Below, in pieces: positions 36,695-45,455 of a stretch of DNA of 64,000 bases. The stretch covers positions 2,875,290-2,939,289 of the forward strand of contig NZ_LR732707.1 in assembly GCF_902506555.1 (NCBI RefSeq), given 5' to 3'. Under the pieces are notes generated by a model. The model was given only the letters and a program-made list of their open reading frames with translations. It was not told the DNA's origin and made no database searches. Source of the DNA: Sphingorhabdus sp. 109. GTDB lineage: Bacteria > Pseudomonadota > Alphaproteobacteria > Sphingomonadales > Sphingomonadaceae. A program made the translations under genes and the position numbers. The stretch's first letter is position 1, and each line of letters begins with the position of its first letter.

Positions 36695-37822
36695 TCAGCG
36701 CAAGGCCTGCTTGACGATCAGCGTGAAAATTCTGGAGAGCTGTTCCAGATCCTCAACCGCAACGGCTTCGTCGAGCTTGTGCATCGTCGCATTGCACAGA
36801 CCGAACTCGACCACCGGCATGATTTTGGCGAGAAACCGCGCGTCCGATGTTCCGCCCGAGGTGGACAGTTCCGGTTCTACGCCGGTGATCTCGCGAATTG
36901 CGCCAGACACGATGTCGGAAAATTCGCCCGGCGGAGTTAAAAAGGGTTCGCCGGAAATAATTGGCTTCAGTTCACCGCCGTGACGCTCGACGATTTCCTG
37001 CACCATGGCGCTGAGGCTTTCGCCGCTATGCCGGTCGTTGAAGCGGATCGACAGGCGCCCCTCTGCCTTGGCCGGGATTACATTATGCGCCGGATTGCCG
37101 ACGTGAAGGTCGGTAAATTCGATATTGCTCGGCTGGAACCAGTCGGTGCCTTCATCCAGTTGCAGCGCATCAATCTCGCTCAGGATTTTGCCCAGCTTGG
37201 TGATCGGATTATCGGCGTTTTGCGGATAGGCAACATGGCCCTGCGTGCCATTGACCGTGACCCACATGTTGACCGACCCGCGCCGTCCGATCTTCATCAT
37301 GTCGCCCAGCCGGTTTACCGACGTCGGTTCACCGACGAGGCAGAGATCGGGGATGATATCGCGCTCGGCCATCAGGTCCATCAGCGCCACCGTCCCGAAG
37401 CGCGCGGGACCTTCTTCGTCGCCGGTGATAATCAGGCTTATCGTTCCCAGATCATCCGGGACGTCATGCAGCGCGGCGACAAAGGCGGCGATACTGCCCT
37501 TCATGTCGACAGCGCCGCGGCCGTAGAGCAGGTCGCCGCGGATTTCCGGTACAAAGGGATCGGTTTGCCAGCCTTGACCGGGCGGCACGACATCCAGATG
37601 CCCTGCATAGGCAAAGTGGCGGGAACCGGCGGGGCCTTTACGAATGGCAAAAAGATTCTCGACCGGCCCGTCCGGCGGATCGCCGGCGATGAAGCGGGTG
37701 ACCTCGAATTCCAGCGGCTCGAGCATGGCCTCCATTTCATCAAAAACGCCGCCGGTGGCGGGGGTGATGCTGCTGTGGGCGATCAGCCTTTTGGCCAGTT
37801 CGAGTGCTGGTGCTGCGGTCAT
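36695..37822 (-). CDS. dapE: Succinyl-diaminopimelate desuccinylase
   Basis: A 375-residue M20-family metallohydrolase for the diaminopimelate/lysine pathway. Zinc ligands and catalytic residues are in YAGHLDVVPPG, GRGAVDMKGSIA and ITGDEEGP; the dimerisation domain lies about 178-290. An alternative ATG at 37840 overlaps the GST stop by 8 bases (ATGGCTAG); the 37822 start avoids the overlap. It is the last gene of the rpmH-engB-GST run on the minus strand. Confidence 0.93.
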   Translation of the reverse strand: MTAAPALELAKRLIAHSSITPATGGVFDEMEAMLEPLEFEVTRFIAGDPPDGPVENLFAIRKGPAGSRHFAYAGHLDVVPPGQGWQTDPFVPEIRGDLLYGRGAVDMKGSIAAFVAALHDVPDDLGTISLIITGDEEGPARFGTVALMDLMAERDIIPDLCLVGEPTSVNRLGDMMKIGRRGSVNMWVTVNGTQGHVAYPQNADNPITKLGKILSEIDALQLDEGTDWFQPSNIEFTDLHVGNPAHNVIPAKAEGRLSIRFNDRHSGESLSAMVQEIVERHGGELKPIISGEPFLTPPGEFSDIVSGAIREITGVEPELSTSGGTSDARFLAKIMPVVEFGLCNATMHKLDEAVAVEDLEQLSRIFTLIVKQALR

Positions 37823-37832
37823 GTTCTGGTCT

Positions 37833-38504
37833 CTAGCCATTTGCCGCTTCGGGATTTTCCAGCCGCTCGACAACCCATGGCTCCTCTTCGGCTGCCTCCA
37901 TCCATTGCGCGGTCCATTCATGGTCCAATATCGTCTGCATATAGCTGGTGGCAAACCCCGGCAGCCGGAATCCGTAGGTCTGGAACCGGGAGACGATCGG
38001 TGCATACATGATGTCGGCGGCGCCATAGGTCCCGAACAGAAACGGTCCACCGCTGCCAAAACGCGCCCGCGCCTGCGCCCAGAGTTCGATGATCCTGGCA
38101 GCGTCGGCCTTGACTTCGTCGCTCAGCGCCAGCCCTTCGTAAATCTTGCGGGTGTTCATCGGGCATTGCCGGCGCAGCGCCATGAAGCTGGAATGCATTT
38201 CGGCAGCCATCGAGCGGGCCATGCCGCGTGCGGTTTCGTCCTTGGGCCAGAAACGGTCGCGGTGAGTCTTGTCGGCCAGCCAGTCGATAATCGCCAGACT
38301 GTCCCAGACAACGGTCTCGCCGTCCCAGAGGATCGGAACCTTGCCACCCGACGGTGCGAAATTCTCGCTCTCGCGGACATGGTCCCAGTCATCGCCGAAC
38401 AGGGGCACGGTCAGTTCTTCAAAGGACAAGCCCGACTGTTTGCACGCCAGCCAGCCGCGCATCGACCAGCTGGAATAGGCTTTGTTTCCGATTATCAGTT
38501 TCAT
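37833..38504 (-). CDS. Glutathione S-transferase family protein
   Basis: A 223-residue GST. The N-terminal thioredoxin-like domain (IIGNKAYSSWSMRGWLACK, with the catalytic serine region SSWS and PILWDGETVVWDSLAIIDWL for glutathione binding) is followed by an all-helical domain. This SSWS type resembles zeta/tau-like bacterial GSTs and plant-like YfcF relatives. The start at 38504 is chosen from the conserved N-terminus. It lies between engB and dapE, both in the same orientation. Confidence 0.88.
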   Translation of the reverse strand: MKLIIGNKAYSSWSMRGWLACKQSGLSFEELTVPLFGDDWDHVRESENFAPSGGKVPILWDGETVVWDSLAIIDWLADKTHRDRFWPKDETARGMARSMAAEMHSSFMALRRQCPMNTRKIYEGLALSDEVKADAARIIELWAQARARFGSGGPFLFGTYGAADIMYAPIVSRFQTYGFRLPGFATSYMQTILDHEWTAQWMEAAEEEPWVVERLENPEAANG

Positions 38505-38566
38505 AGTCTGTTCCATAACCAAATATGGCGCGCTGTGTAGTGAAAAGCGTTAAGGCCGCCGGCAGA

Positions 38567-39187
38567 CTAGTCCTGCACGGCGTCGAGTACGGCTTGCCGC
38601 AGTTCGTCAATACCCTGTTTTTTTTCCGATGATGTCAGCAGCAGCTCGGGATGGGCGGCAGGATGTTTCTTGGCGATGGCCGCAACCTGTTCCGCCGTCG
38701 CATCCAGTTGCGCCTGCTTCACCTTGTCTGCCTTGGTCAGCACGATCCGGTAGCTGACAGCCGCCTTGTCGAGCATTTCCATCACTTCCTCGTCGACCGG
38801 CTTGATGCCGTGGCGGGAATCGATCAGTACGAATGTGCGCTTCAGAACGGCCCGGCCGCGCAGATAGTCGTTGATCAGGAAGCGCCATTTCTGCACCACC
38901 TTTGGCGGTGCCTTGGCAAATCCGTAACCCGGCATATCGCAGATCCGGAAGATCAGCGGATCGCCGATGTCGAAGAAATTCAATTCCTGCGTCCGTCCGG
39001 GCGTATTTGACGTCCGCGCCAGACCATTGCGGTTGGTCAGCGCGTTGATCAGCGATGACTTGCCTACATTGGAGCGGCCGGCAAAAGCAATTTCCGGTAC
39101 CTTCGGATCCGGCAGAAACTGCAGTTGCGGCGCGCTTTTCAGAAAGCTGATAGGCCCCGAAAAGATTTTCGGATGAAGGGGTGTCAT
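38567..39187 (-). CDS. engB: Ribosome biogenesis GTPase YsxC/EngB
   Basis: A 206-residue P-loop GTPase required for assembly of the large ribosomal subunit. G1 is GRSNVGKSSL, G3 is DMPGYG, and G4 is LTKADK. Its ATG overlaps the yidC stop by 4 bases (ATGA). This coupling to yidC, and through it to rpmH-rnpA, is conserved in alphaproteobacteria. Confidence 0.95.
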   Translation of the reverse strand: MTPLHPKIFSGPISFLKSAPQLQFLPDPKVPEIAFAGRSNVGKSSLINALTNRNGLARTSNTPGRTQELNFFDIGDPLIFRICDMPGYGFAKAPPKVVQKWRFLINDYLRGRAVLKRTFVLIDSRHGIKPVDEEVMEMLDKAAVSYRIVLTKADKVKQAQLDATAEQVAAIAKKHPAAHPELLLTSSEKKQGIDELRQAVLDAVQD

Positions 39188-41031
39188 GCCCCGGCCTTGT
39201 CAGCGGCCGCTTTTTTCGCTTTTTCCTCAGCTTCCTTCGCCATCATTTCCTTCATCTGCGGATGACGGGAATAGAGCCATTTCTGCTGCGCGATGGTGAG
39301 GACGTTGGACACGGTCCAGTAAAGCTGCAGGCCGGCGGCAAAGGGCGCCATGATGAATACGAGGATCCACGGCATGATGCTGAAAATCTGCTTCTGCATC
39401 GGATCCATCGGTGCCGGGTTCAGCTTGAACTGCAGATGCATGGTGATGCCCATCAGGATCGGCAATATGCCGACCGCCAGGAAGCTCGGCGGATCGAACG
39501 GCAGCAGACCGAACAGATTGACCGGTGTCAGCGGATCGGGTGCGCTGAGATCCTGAATCCACAGCACGAACGGCTGGTGACGCATCTCGATCGACAGCAT
39601 CAGCACCTTATAGAGCGCGAAGAAGATCGGAATCTGCAGGAAAATCGGCAGGCAGCCGGCGAGCGGATTGACCTTCTCGTCTTTGTACAGCTTCATGATC
39701 TCCTGCTGCTGCTGCTGCTTGTCGTCCTTGTATTTTTCCTGGATCGCCTTCATTTTCGGCTGCACGGCGCGCATCTGCGCCATCGAGGCAAATTGTTTCT
39801 GGGCGATCGGGAACATGAGGCCGCGCACGACGAAAGTCATCAATATGATGGCAACCCCGAAGTTACCAACCAGTTTGAACAGCCAGTTGAGCAAATAGAA
39901 CAGCGGTTTTTCGAACCAGTAGAACCATCCCCAGTCAATCGCGCGATCCAGATTCTTGATACCATATTCCGCTTCATATTTTTCCAGCAGCGCGTTTTCC
40001 TTGGCGCCGGCGAAAAGCCGGGTCGTGGTGGTCAGCTGTTTGCCGGGGGCGATAATCTGCGCGCTCTTCTTGGCGATTTCCGCCTGGAAAATATCGCCGC
40101 CGCCAGAACGGAATTTGGCGTCCACATCGTTGATATTTTCCGGGATCAGGGCGCCGAGCCAATATTTGTCGGTAAAGCCGAGCCAGCTGACTTCCTTGTC
40201 ATAGCTGTTGGTTCCGGCCACCGCAGAGGTCCCGAACAGGCCTGCAAAAAAGCCCGGTTCTTCACCGGCCAGATTTTCGTAATCCACGTCATAATTGGCA
40301 GCGCCTTCATAGACACCGACTGGGCCGGAGTGGATGGTCCAGGTGCTGGCTTCATTGGCCGGAATATTGTCGAGATCCCGCTTCCGGTTGATCAGCCCGT
40401 AAGGTCGAAGCGCAATTGCATTCTCGCCGCGATTAACGATGCTCTGTTCGGTAGTGATCAGATAGTCCGGGTCGATCGACAGTTTGATTCTGTAGGTCTG
40501 TCCGGTTTCGTTCGACCAGCTTAGCGTCACTGGCGTGTCCGGTGTCAGCCGGCTCTGGTCAGCAGACCAGATCGTATTGTCGTCGGGAACAGCAACGCCG
40601 TCGCCGGCCCATCCGACGCGGCTGAAATAGGCGTTTTCGGTGCCGGAAGGTGCGAAGAGCCGGACGGGCTTGCTATCCTTGCTCATATCAACCGTATGAT
40701 CGGTGAGGGTGAGATCATCGATACGACCGCCCTTGAGATTGATCGACCCCTGGATACGTGGTGTCTCGATCAATACGCGGGGACTTTCGCGCAGGACAGT
40801 GGCCAGAGGCCTGATCGCGGCCGGTGCGGCTGCAGCGCCGATGTCCGTGCTACCGGTACCCGGAACCGAAACGTCGCCGCCAACCTGGTCGTTGGCCGGC
40901 GCATCGGCCTGTTCAACGACTTCGTTCTTGTTGGCCATGTCCGGGAAGAATTGCTCCATCAGCAAGGGCCAGCCGAACAGGATGATCCCCGTGAGGAGTA
41001 TCGCCATGATAATATTACGCTTGTCGTCCAC
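39184..41031 (-). CDS. yidC: Membrane protein insertase YidC
   Basis: A 615-residue Oxa1-family insertase: N-terminal membrane helix (MAILLTGIILFGWPLLMEQF), a large periplasmic beta domain (about 50-355), then five helices with the conserved hydrophilic groove region (GWFYWFEKPLFYLLNW..., FVVRGLMFPIAQKQ). A Gln-rich stretch (KDDKQQQQQEIMKLYKDEKVNP) and a basic tail are typical. It inserts proteins into the inner membrane with or without Sec. Start supported by the conserved MDDKRNIIMA. Confidence 0.96.
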   Translation of the reverse strand: MDDKRNIIMAILLTGIILFGWPLLMEQFFPDMANKNEVVEQADAPANDQVGGDVSVPGTGSTDIGAAAAPAAIRPLATVLRESPRVLIETPRIQGSINLKGGRIDDLTLTDHTVDMSKDSKPVRLFAPSGTENAYFSRVGWAGDGVAVPDDNTIWSADQSRLTPDTPVTLSWSNETGQTYRIKLSIDPDYLITTEQSIVNRGENAIALRPYGLINRKRDLDNIPANEASTWTIHSGPVGVYEGAANYDVDYENLAGEEPGFFAGLFGTSAVAGTNSYDKEVSWLGFTDKYWLGALIPENINDVDAKFRSGGGDIFQAEIAKKSAQIIAPGKQLTTTTRLFAGAKENALLEKYEAEYGIKNLDRAIDWGWFYWFEKPLFYLLNWLFKLVGNFGVAIILMTFVVRGLMFPIAQKQFASMAQMRAVQPKMKAIQEKYKDDKQQQQQEIMKLYKDEKVNPLAGCLPIFLQIPIFFALYKVLMLSIEMRHQPFVLWIQDLSAPDPLTPVNLFGLLPFDPPSFLAVGILPILMGITMHLQFKLNPAPMDPMQKQIFSIMPWILVFIMAPFAAGLQLYWTVSNVLTIAQQKWLYSRHPQMKEMMAKEAEEKAKKAAADKAGA

Positions 41032-41084
41032 TATCTTGTCCTGCTTTCGGCCATTTGTTGTAACTATGATCGGTGTTCAGGGTG

Positions 41085-41294
41085 TCACGGCACCGGGTCA
41101 TAACCCGAGCCCCCCCAAGGATGGCAGCGCAATAGCCGTTTAGCCCCCAGCCAGCTACCCCTAATTGCACCGTGCTTTTCGATCGCCTCGATCGTATAGG
41201 CGCTGCAAGTCGGCTGAAAACGGCAAGTCGGGGGCAGAATACGCGACGGGCCCCATTGCCAGCATCGCACGCAAAAGATGAAAACCGCTTTCAT
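41085..41294 (-). CDS. yidD: Membrane protein insertion efficiency factor YidD
   Basis: A 69-residue protein with the full YidD signature: [34 protein letters not shown] and GGSGYDPVP. It is a small amphipathic membrane-associated factor that assists YidC. Its start overlaps the rnpA stop by 4 bases, and 53 bases separate it from yidC. Confidence 0.94.
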   Translation of the reverse strand: MKAVFIFCVRCWQWGPSRILPPTCRFQPTCSAYTIEAIEKHGAIRGSWLGAKRLLRCHPWGGSGYDPVP

Positions 41295-41749
41295 CCGGCC
41301 TGGCCCAGCTTCTTCGCCAGAAATTTCAGGCCCTTTTCCAGATCGGCCCTCATGGTGGCAAAATCGCTCTCGTTCCTTGTCTTTCGACCGATCATGATAT
41401 GATCGACGCCGGCGATGCCGTGGTCCGGCAGGCTCTGCGCAAGCAGGGCCCGGAAGCGGCGCTTCATGCGATTGCGGGCGACGGCATTGCCGATCTTCTT
41501 GGTCACCGTAATCCCGTAACGGAGGCTGTTCGCCTCAACCGGATGATCAGGGCGACGGCGATGCGCTAGCAGGACAAAATGGGGGGTGACGAATCGCTTG
41601 CCACGATTGGCAGCGAGAAAATCCGCGCGTTTGCGAATCACTTCGATGGGCTGGTTTGAATCAGCAAATGCCGAATCGGCTGAAGGATTCTTCAAATCCA
41701 GATGATCCGGCGATGGGCGTGCTTCGACGGGCGCAGCACGTGCGGTCAT
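41291..41749 (-). CDS. rnpA: Ribonuclease P protein component
   Basis: A 152-residue RnpA, the protein subunit of RNase P for tRNA 5' maturation. The RNR motif [12 protein letters not shown] is intact near residue 98. About 35 extra N-terminal residues rich in Pro, Ser and Asp precede the fold ([17 protein letters not shown]), longer than in E. coli. The gene follows rpmH by 6 bases, so the start at 41749 fits close operon packing, but an internal start is possible. Confidence 0.92.
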   Translation of the reverse strand: MTARAAPVEARPSPDHLDLKNPSADSAFADSNQPIEVIRKRADFLAANRGKRFVTPHFVLLAHRRRPDHPVEANSLRYGITVTKKIGNAVARNRMKRRFRALLAQSLPDHGIAGVDHIMIGRKTRNESDFATMRADLEKGLKFLAKKLGQAG

Positions 41750-41755
41750 TTGCTT

Positions 41756-41890
41756 TTAGGCAGAGAGCTTCTTGCGGCCACGGCTACGGCGGGCAGCCAG
41801 TACTTTGCGGCCACCGACAGTGGCTTTGCGGGCGCGGAAACCATGGCGCCGTTTACGGACCAGACGGCTTGGTTGAAATGTACGCTTCAT
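41756..41890 (-). CDS. rpmH: 50S ribosomal protein L34
   Basis: This gene encodes 44 residues and was read directly from the sequence. It starts [20 protein letters not shown] and continues with [20 protein letters not shown], then KLSA and TAA. This is the canonical L34 sequence. AGGA lies 9 bases before the ATG at 41890. It heads the rpmH-rnpA-yidD-yidC-engB run, behind a predicted promoter and an internal hairpin with a T run. Confidence 0.97.
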   Translation of the reverse strand: MKRTFQPSRLVRKRRHGFRARKATVGGRKVLAARRSRGRKKLSA

Positions 41891-41918
41891 CGCGATTATC
41901 CTAAGTCAAAATTTCGAT

Positions 41919-41944
41919 AAAAAAGGCCGCCATAAGCTGCGGCC
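41919..41944 (-). terminator. Terminator-like hairpin in the rpmH leader (possible attenuator)
   Basis: On the minus strand GGCCGC (41944-41939), an 8-base loop and GCGGCC (41930-41925) are followed by six T (41924-41919), a classic intrinsic terminator. It lies 54 bases past the 41998-42333 gene and only 28 bases before the rpmH ATG, downstream of a good promoter. It either ends the upstream transcript or acts as an attenuator for the rpmH operon. Confidence 0.7.
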
Positions 41945-41959
41945 GATACGTTGTCGCTG

Positions 41960-41988
41960 CGATTAGGCAGGCAGGCGCGGAAAGTCAA
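41960..41988 (-). promoter_or_regulatory. Predicted rpmH operon promoter
   Basis: TTGACT (41988-41983), a 17-base spacer and TAATCG (41965-41960) on the minus strand. Transcription would begin near 41953, giving a leader of about 63 bases that includes the hairpin and T run. It is the best promoter match in the interval between the upstream gene and rpmH. Confidence 0.55.
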
Positions 41989-41997
41989 GCGTTTGCG

Positions 41998-42333
41998 CTA
42001 GACTTTCTTGTCCCGATCGCCGGTCTTCACCTTGCCGAAAATCGGCAGTTCAAAATCGTCGGGCAATGTCTTGTGGTGCCGCCGTCGCATCGCCCAGTCG
42101 GTCCATTTGCCATAATGGGGAAAGCGTCGTTTGAAATCGACATAACGTTTCTTCGCCCAGCGCGAGTTTTGCAGGACCAGCGCCAGGCCAATCGGAAAGA
42201 CGATGATGAAACCGGGGCCGGGGATGGCGCCGATGATCGGTGAAATGATGATCAGCGTGAATCCGATGACCGTGAGCGCGAATCGCGATCCTGAAGTATA
42301 TTTCCAGCGCGTATTGGTCATTTTGTCGGTCAT
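41998..42333 (-). CDS. Small membrane protein with PGPGW-like motif
   Basis: A 111-residue protein with a double hydrophobic stretch (about 20-60): TVIGFTLIIISPIIGAIPGP then GFIIVFPIGLALVLQ, joined by the PGPG turn of the PGPGW family of putative transmembrane proteins. The basic tail (KKRYVDFKRRFPHYGKWTDW) should be cytoplasmic. The start at 42333 is chosen over a longer frame to 42495 that would overlap the next gene's end; ATG 42321 is also possible. Function unknown. Confidence 0.72.
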   Translation of the reverse strand: MTDKMTNTRWKYTSGSRFALTVIGFTLIIISPIIGAIPGPGFIIVFPIGLALVLQNSRWAKKRYVDFKRRFPHYGKWTDWAMRRRHHKTLPDDFELPIFGKVKTGDRDKKV

Positions 42334-42491
42334 CTCGTTCCACTTGGTGCTTTGCGAGCGGAGTCGCAAGTCCGCTTTGTCATCTAAAGCGCGTGAAAGA
42401 GATAATTGTTCCCGGCCCATGCATAAGAGCTGAACGAAAGCCTGTGCCGATGCACTAGGAGAACGGTCTGGCGCAAACGCGCTGTCCGGGG

Positions 42492-43223
42492 TCAATGAAC
42501 CATCTGGAAGCGGGCCATGTCATTGCGCGACAAGCGCAGCTGTTCCGAAAAGGGTACGCTGTTGGTCAGCGCATAAAATTCCTGAGCGGTGCCCCTTGGA
42601 ACGCCCATTTCTGCGTAATAATCCAGATATTCCGAGTGGACCGGATCATTGGCCGGGTAGTCATTGGCTTCCCGGCCATCCTCGTCCATCCAGCTGTGCA
42701 CGACAAATTCGGCATCGCGGTGGGCTGTGCGGCGGATACCGGCGAGAAACAGTTCGACCGCGCCGGATCGCACCGAGCCACCCGCCGGCACGTGGGTACT
42801 GATGCCGGCGTTGCGGATCATCCGGGCCAGCCTGAGATTGGCCTCTTCGTCGACAGATCCGTCGCAATCGAGCATTTCGATCCGCTTGATCCCCGGGAAA
42901 TGGTTCATCATCTGCCGGAACAATGCCGGCGTGTAGCTGTCGACCGTGCCCGTCATTTCAACGGTATCGGCCGCAACGACCCGGAACGGACCATATTGGC
43001 CATAGGCAGTGCCGGCCGGTTCAGCCCATATGTCCGGCTCTTCCAGGCCATATTCGAAAATCTCGACCGTTTCGGTGACCGTATAGCTGCCGGCGCTGAT
43101 TGCGGGCTGGACCGGGAAGAGGAGCAGCGCAAACAGAAGGAAGGCCCCGACCAGAAAACCGCCCCGCGAACCGGCCGGCTCATCTGCTGTTGCGATTATG
43201 TCGAGGTGGTCAGTGCTGCTCAT
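42492..43223 (-). CDS. Membrane-anchored ClpP/crotonase-like protein (COG3904-type)
   Basis: A 243-residue protein with one N-terminal membrane helix (about 22-44) and a periplasmic domain. The segment ARMIRNAGISTHVPAGGSVRSGA then VELFLAGIRR resembles the ClpP-like fold of COG3904 proteins, where the CAS-A-C region carries the active serine; here S153 and a later H176 (FVVHSW) are at the expected places, while the usual cysteines are missing. I infer a ClpP-like fold; protease activity is unproven. The gene lies 158 bases upstream of the PGPGW gene. Confidence 0.6.
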   Translation of the reverse strand: MSSTDHLDIIATADEPAGSRGGFLVGAFLLFALLLFPVQPAISAGSYTVTETVEIFEYGLEEPDIWAEPAGTAYGQYGPFRVVAADTVEMTGTVDSYTPALFRQMMNHFPGIKRIEMLDCDGSVDEEANLRLARMIRNAGISTHVPAGGSVRSGAVELFLAGIRRTAHRDAEFVVHSWMDEDGREANDYPANDPVHSEYLDYYAEMGVPRGTAQEFYALTNSVPFSEQLRLSRNDMARFQMVH

Positions 43224-43397
43224 CCCGTTTCTCTGTGGTCTGGCGCTTTCCACAAAGTATCGGAGTCTGGTTAGCCGATATTAACCATCCGCCCCGCCCA
43301 TCGCCCGGTTTTGACCGTTGCGGACATGGGGCGGTTGCTGCTCGACTCATTTCAGCGGCTTTGCCACTATTCCCGCCATGATATTGGGGCGGCTATA

Positions 43398-44906
43398 ATG
43401 GTGGCGCTGGTTCAGACGGTGGCCTATCTCGGACTGGAGGCACTGGGCGTCGAGGTGCAATGTCAGGTTGCGCCGGGCCTGCCCGCGTTCAACGTGGTTG
43501 GCCTGCCCGACAAGGCGGTGGCCGAAAGTCGCGAGCGGGTCCGCGCCGCCATTGCGGCGATGGGCCTTTCGCTGCCGCCCAAACGAATCACCGTCAATCT
43601 GTCGCCTGCCGATTTGCCGAAGGCCGGCTCCCATTATGATCTGCCGATCGCGCTGGCGCTGCTCGGGGCGATGGGGATTATCGATGCGGAAACGCTGGCG
43701 AGCTATCTGGTCGTCGGAGAATTGTCGCTCGACGGCCGGCTGGCTGCCACACCGGGCGTGCTGCTGGCGGCGCTGCATGCCTCGGGCCGCAATCTGGGAC
43801 TGGTCTGTCCGGCAATGCAGGGCCCCGAGGCAGCCTGGGCCGGCGATGTCGAGGTGCTGGCTCCGGAGGACCTGCTGGCCCTGCTCAACCATTTCAAGGG
43901 CCAGTCGATATTGTCCCCGCCGGAAACCGGTGATGCGCCCGAACCGGATTACGGTCCGGACCTGAAAGAGGTAAAGGGGCAGGAGACTGCCAAGCGGGCA
44001 CTCGAAATCGCCGCAGCCGGTGGTCATAATCTGCTGATGAACGGCCCCCCGGGATCGGGCAAGTCGCTGCTCGCCTCCTGTCTGCCCGGCATATTACCGC
44101 CGCTTTCCCCATCCGAAGCGCTGGAAGTGTCGATGGTGGCATCGGTGGCCGGCACGCTGGAAGGTGGCCAGATGTCGCGCCAGAGGCCCTTTCGTGCTCC
44201 GCATCACAGCGCATCGATGGCGGCGCTGGTCGGTGGCGGGCTGAAGGTGCGACCGGGAGAAGTCAGCATGGCCCATCTCGGCGTTTTGTTTCTCGACGAA
44301 TTGCCGGAATTCCAGCGAGCGGTGCTTGATTCGCTGCGGCAACCGCTCGAAACCGGGGAGGTCAGCGTTGCCCGGGCCAATGCCCACGTCACCTTTCCGG
44401 CCCGCATCCAGATGATCGCGGCGATGAACCCGTGCCGTTGCGGCCATCTCGGCGATGCCGCGCTGGCCTGTTCACGGGCACCACGATGCGCGGCCGACTA
44501 TCAGGCCAAGGTCTCGGGACCGTTGCTCGACCGGATCGATCTGCACATCGAAGTGGAAGCCCTGTCTGCCGCTGATCTGACCATGCCTGCACCGGCAGAA
44601 GGTTCGGACTGCGTGGCCGTGCGGGTCGCCCGGGCCAGATCGATCCAGAGTCAGCGCTATCTCGATCTGGACGCTCGGACCAACAGCGAAATAGACGGTG
44701 AGACGCTGCAAATATATGCGACGCCCGACGAGCCCGGACAGGCGTTGCTAGGGCAGGCGGCGGAAGCGATGCGACTAACCGCGCGCGGTTATACCAGAGT
44801 GTTGCGCGTATCCCGCACCATCGCCGATCTAGCCGGCGCAGCGGATATTGGCCGAATTCATGTGGCCGAAGCGCTCAGCTATCGGAGACAGGCGCCGCGC
44901 AACTGA
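43398..44906 (+). CDS. comM: YifB/ComM-family Mg-chelatase-like AAA ATPase
   Basis: A 502-residue protein: N-terminal Lon-like domain (about 20-140), AAA+ Mg-chelatase domain with Walker A GPPGSGKSLL and Walker B LGVLFLDELPEF, and a C-terminal ChlI domain. ComM is a hexameric branch-migration helicase that helps integrate transforming DNA; homologues occur in many non-competent bacteria too. The start MVALVQTVAYLGLEALGVEV is conserved; the longer upstream frame is not supported. It is convergent with the bactofilin gene. Confidence 0.92.
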   Translation: MVALVQTVAYLGLEALGVEVQCQVAPGLPAFNVVGLPDKAVAESRERVRAAIAAMGLSLPPKRITVNLSPADLPKAGSHYDLPIALALLGAMGIIDAETLASYLVVGELSLDGRLAATPGVLLAALHASGRNLGLVCPAMQGPEAAWAGDVEVLAPEDLLALLNHFKGQSILSPPETGDAPEPDYGPDLKEVKGQETAKRALEIAAAGGHNLLMNGPPGSGKSLLASCLPGILPPLSPSEALEVSMVASVAGTLEGGQMSRQRPFRAPHHSASMAALVGGGLKVRPGEVSMAHLGVLFLDELPEFQRAVLDSLRQPLETGEVSVARANAHVTFPARIQMIAAMNPCRCGHLGDAALACSRAPRCAADYQAKVSGPLLDRIDLHIEVEALSAADLTMPAPAEGSDCVAVRVARARSIQSQRYLDLDARTNSEIDGETLQIYATPDEPGQALLGQAAEAMRLTARGYTRVLRVSRTIADLAGAADIGRIHVAEALSYRRQAPRN

Positions 44907-44960
44907 TGCTGGCCGCGCAATCGCGAGAACGGGCAGAATGGCAATGCGAGGGTATCGCCG

Positions 44961-45455
44961 TCAGGCCGCCCGATCGTCCGAAGTCAGCTCCAGTGGAATG
45001 GCCATTTCTTTCACGTCCACTGTCGACTTGGCAAGATTTGGCGATTTGCTGCTGCGATGCTTGAACTTGCCGTCGACATGGCCACCCTGCTCTATCGTCA
45101 CATTTTCATAGGTGACGTCACCGCCGATACGGGCGGTGGAGGCAATGGCCAAGTCGCCAGCGTCAATCGATCCCTCGACCGCGCCGGACAGGCTGGCATT
45201 CTGGGCAACAATCGCGCCCTTGATCTTGCTTGACGGACCCTGGACCAGCGACAGGCATTTGACGTCGCCGATGACTTCTCCGTCGATATGCAGATCGACC
45301 TTCGATTCGATATTGCCGGTGATGACGATACCGTCGCCGATAATCGAGAAACTCGACCCGCTGCTGCCGCTGCTTCTAGCCACGGTCGGCGCCTGACTCG
45401 GTGCGTTTCGGTGAGCTGGCGCGCTGTCGCGCGATGGCTTTGATCTTGAGAACAT
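44961..45455 (-). CDS. Bactofilin (polymer-forming cytoskeletal protein)
   Basis: A 164-residue protein with a disordered Ser/Pro-rich N-terminus (about 1-38) and a DUF583/bactofilin right-handed beta-helix core (about 40-140: ITGNIESKVDLHIDGEV, SKIKGAIVAQNASLSG, IGGDVTYENVTIEQGGHVDG). Bactofilins polymerise without nucleotide and localise cell-wall enzymes. ATG 45455 has AGAGG 9 bases upstream and gives an 80-base overlap with the end of the M23 gene; a GTG at 45383 would overlap by only 8 but lacks a ribosome site. Confidence 0.92.
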   Translation of the reverse strand: MFSRSKPSRDSAPAHRNAPSQAPTVARSSGSSGSSFSIIGDGIVITGNIESKVDLHIDGEVIGDVKCLSLVQGPSSKIKGAIVAQNASLSGAVEGSIDAGDLAIASTARIGGDVTYENVTIEQGGHVDGKFKHRSSKSPNLAKSTVDVKEMAIPLELTSDDRAA

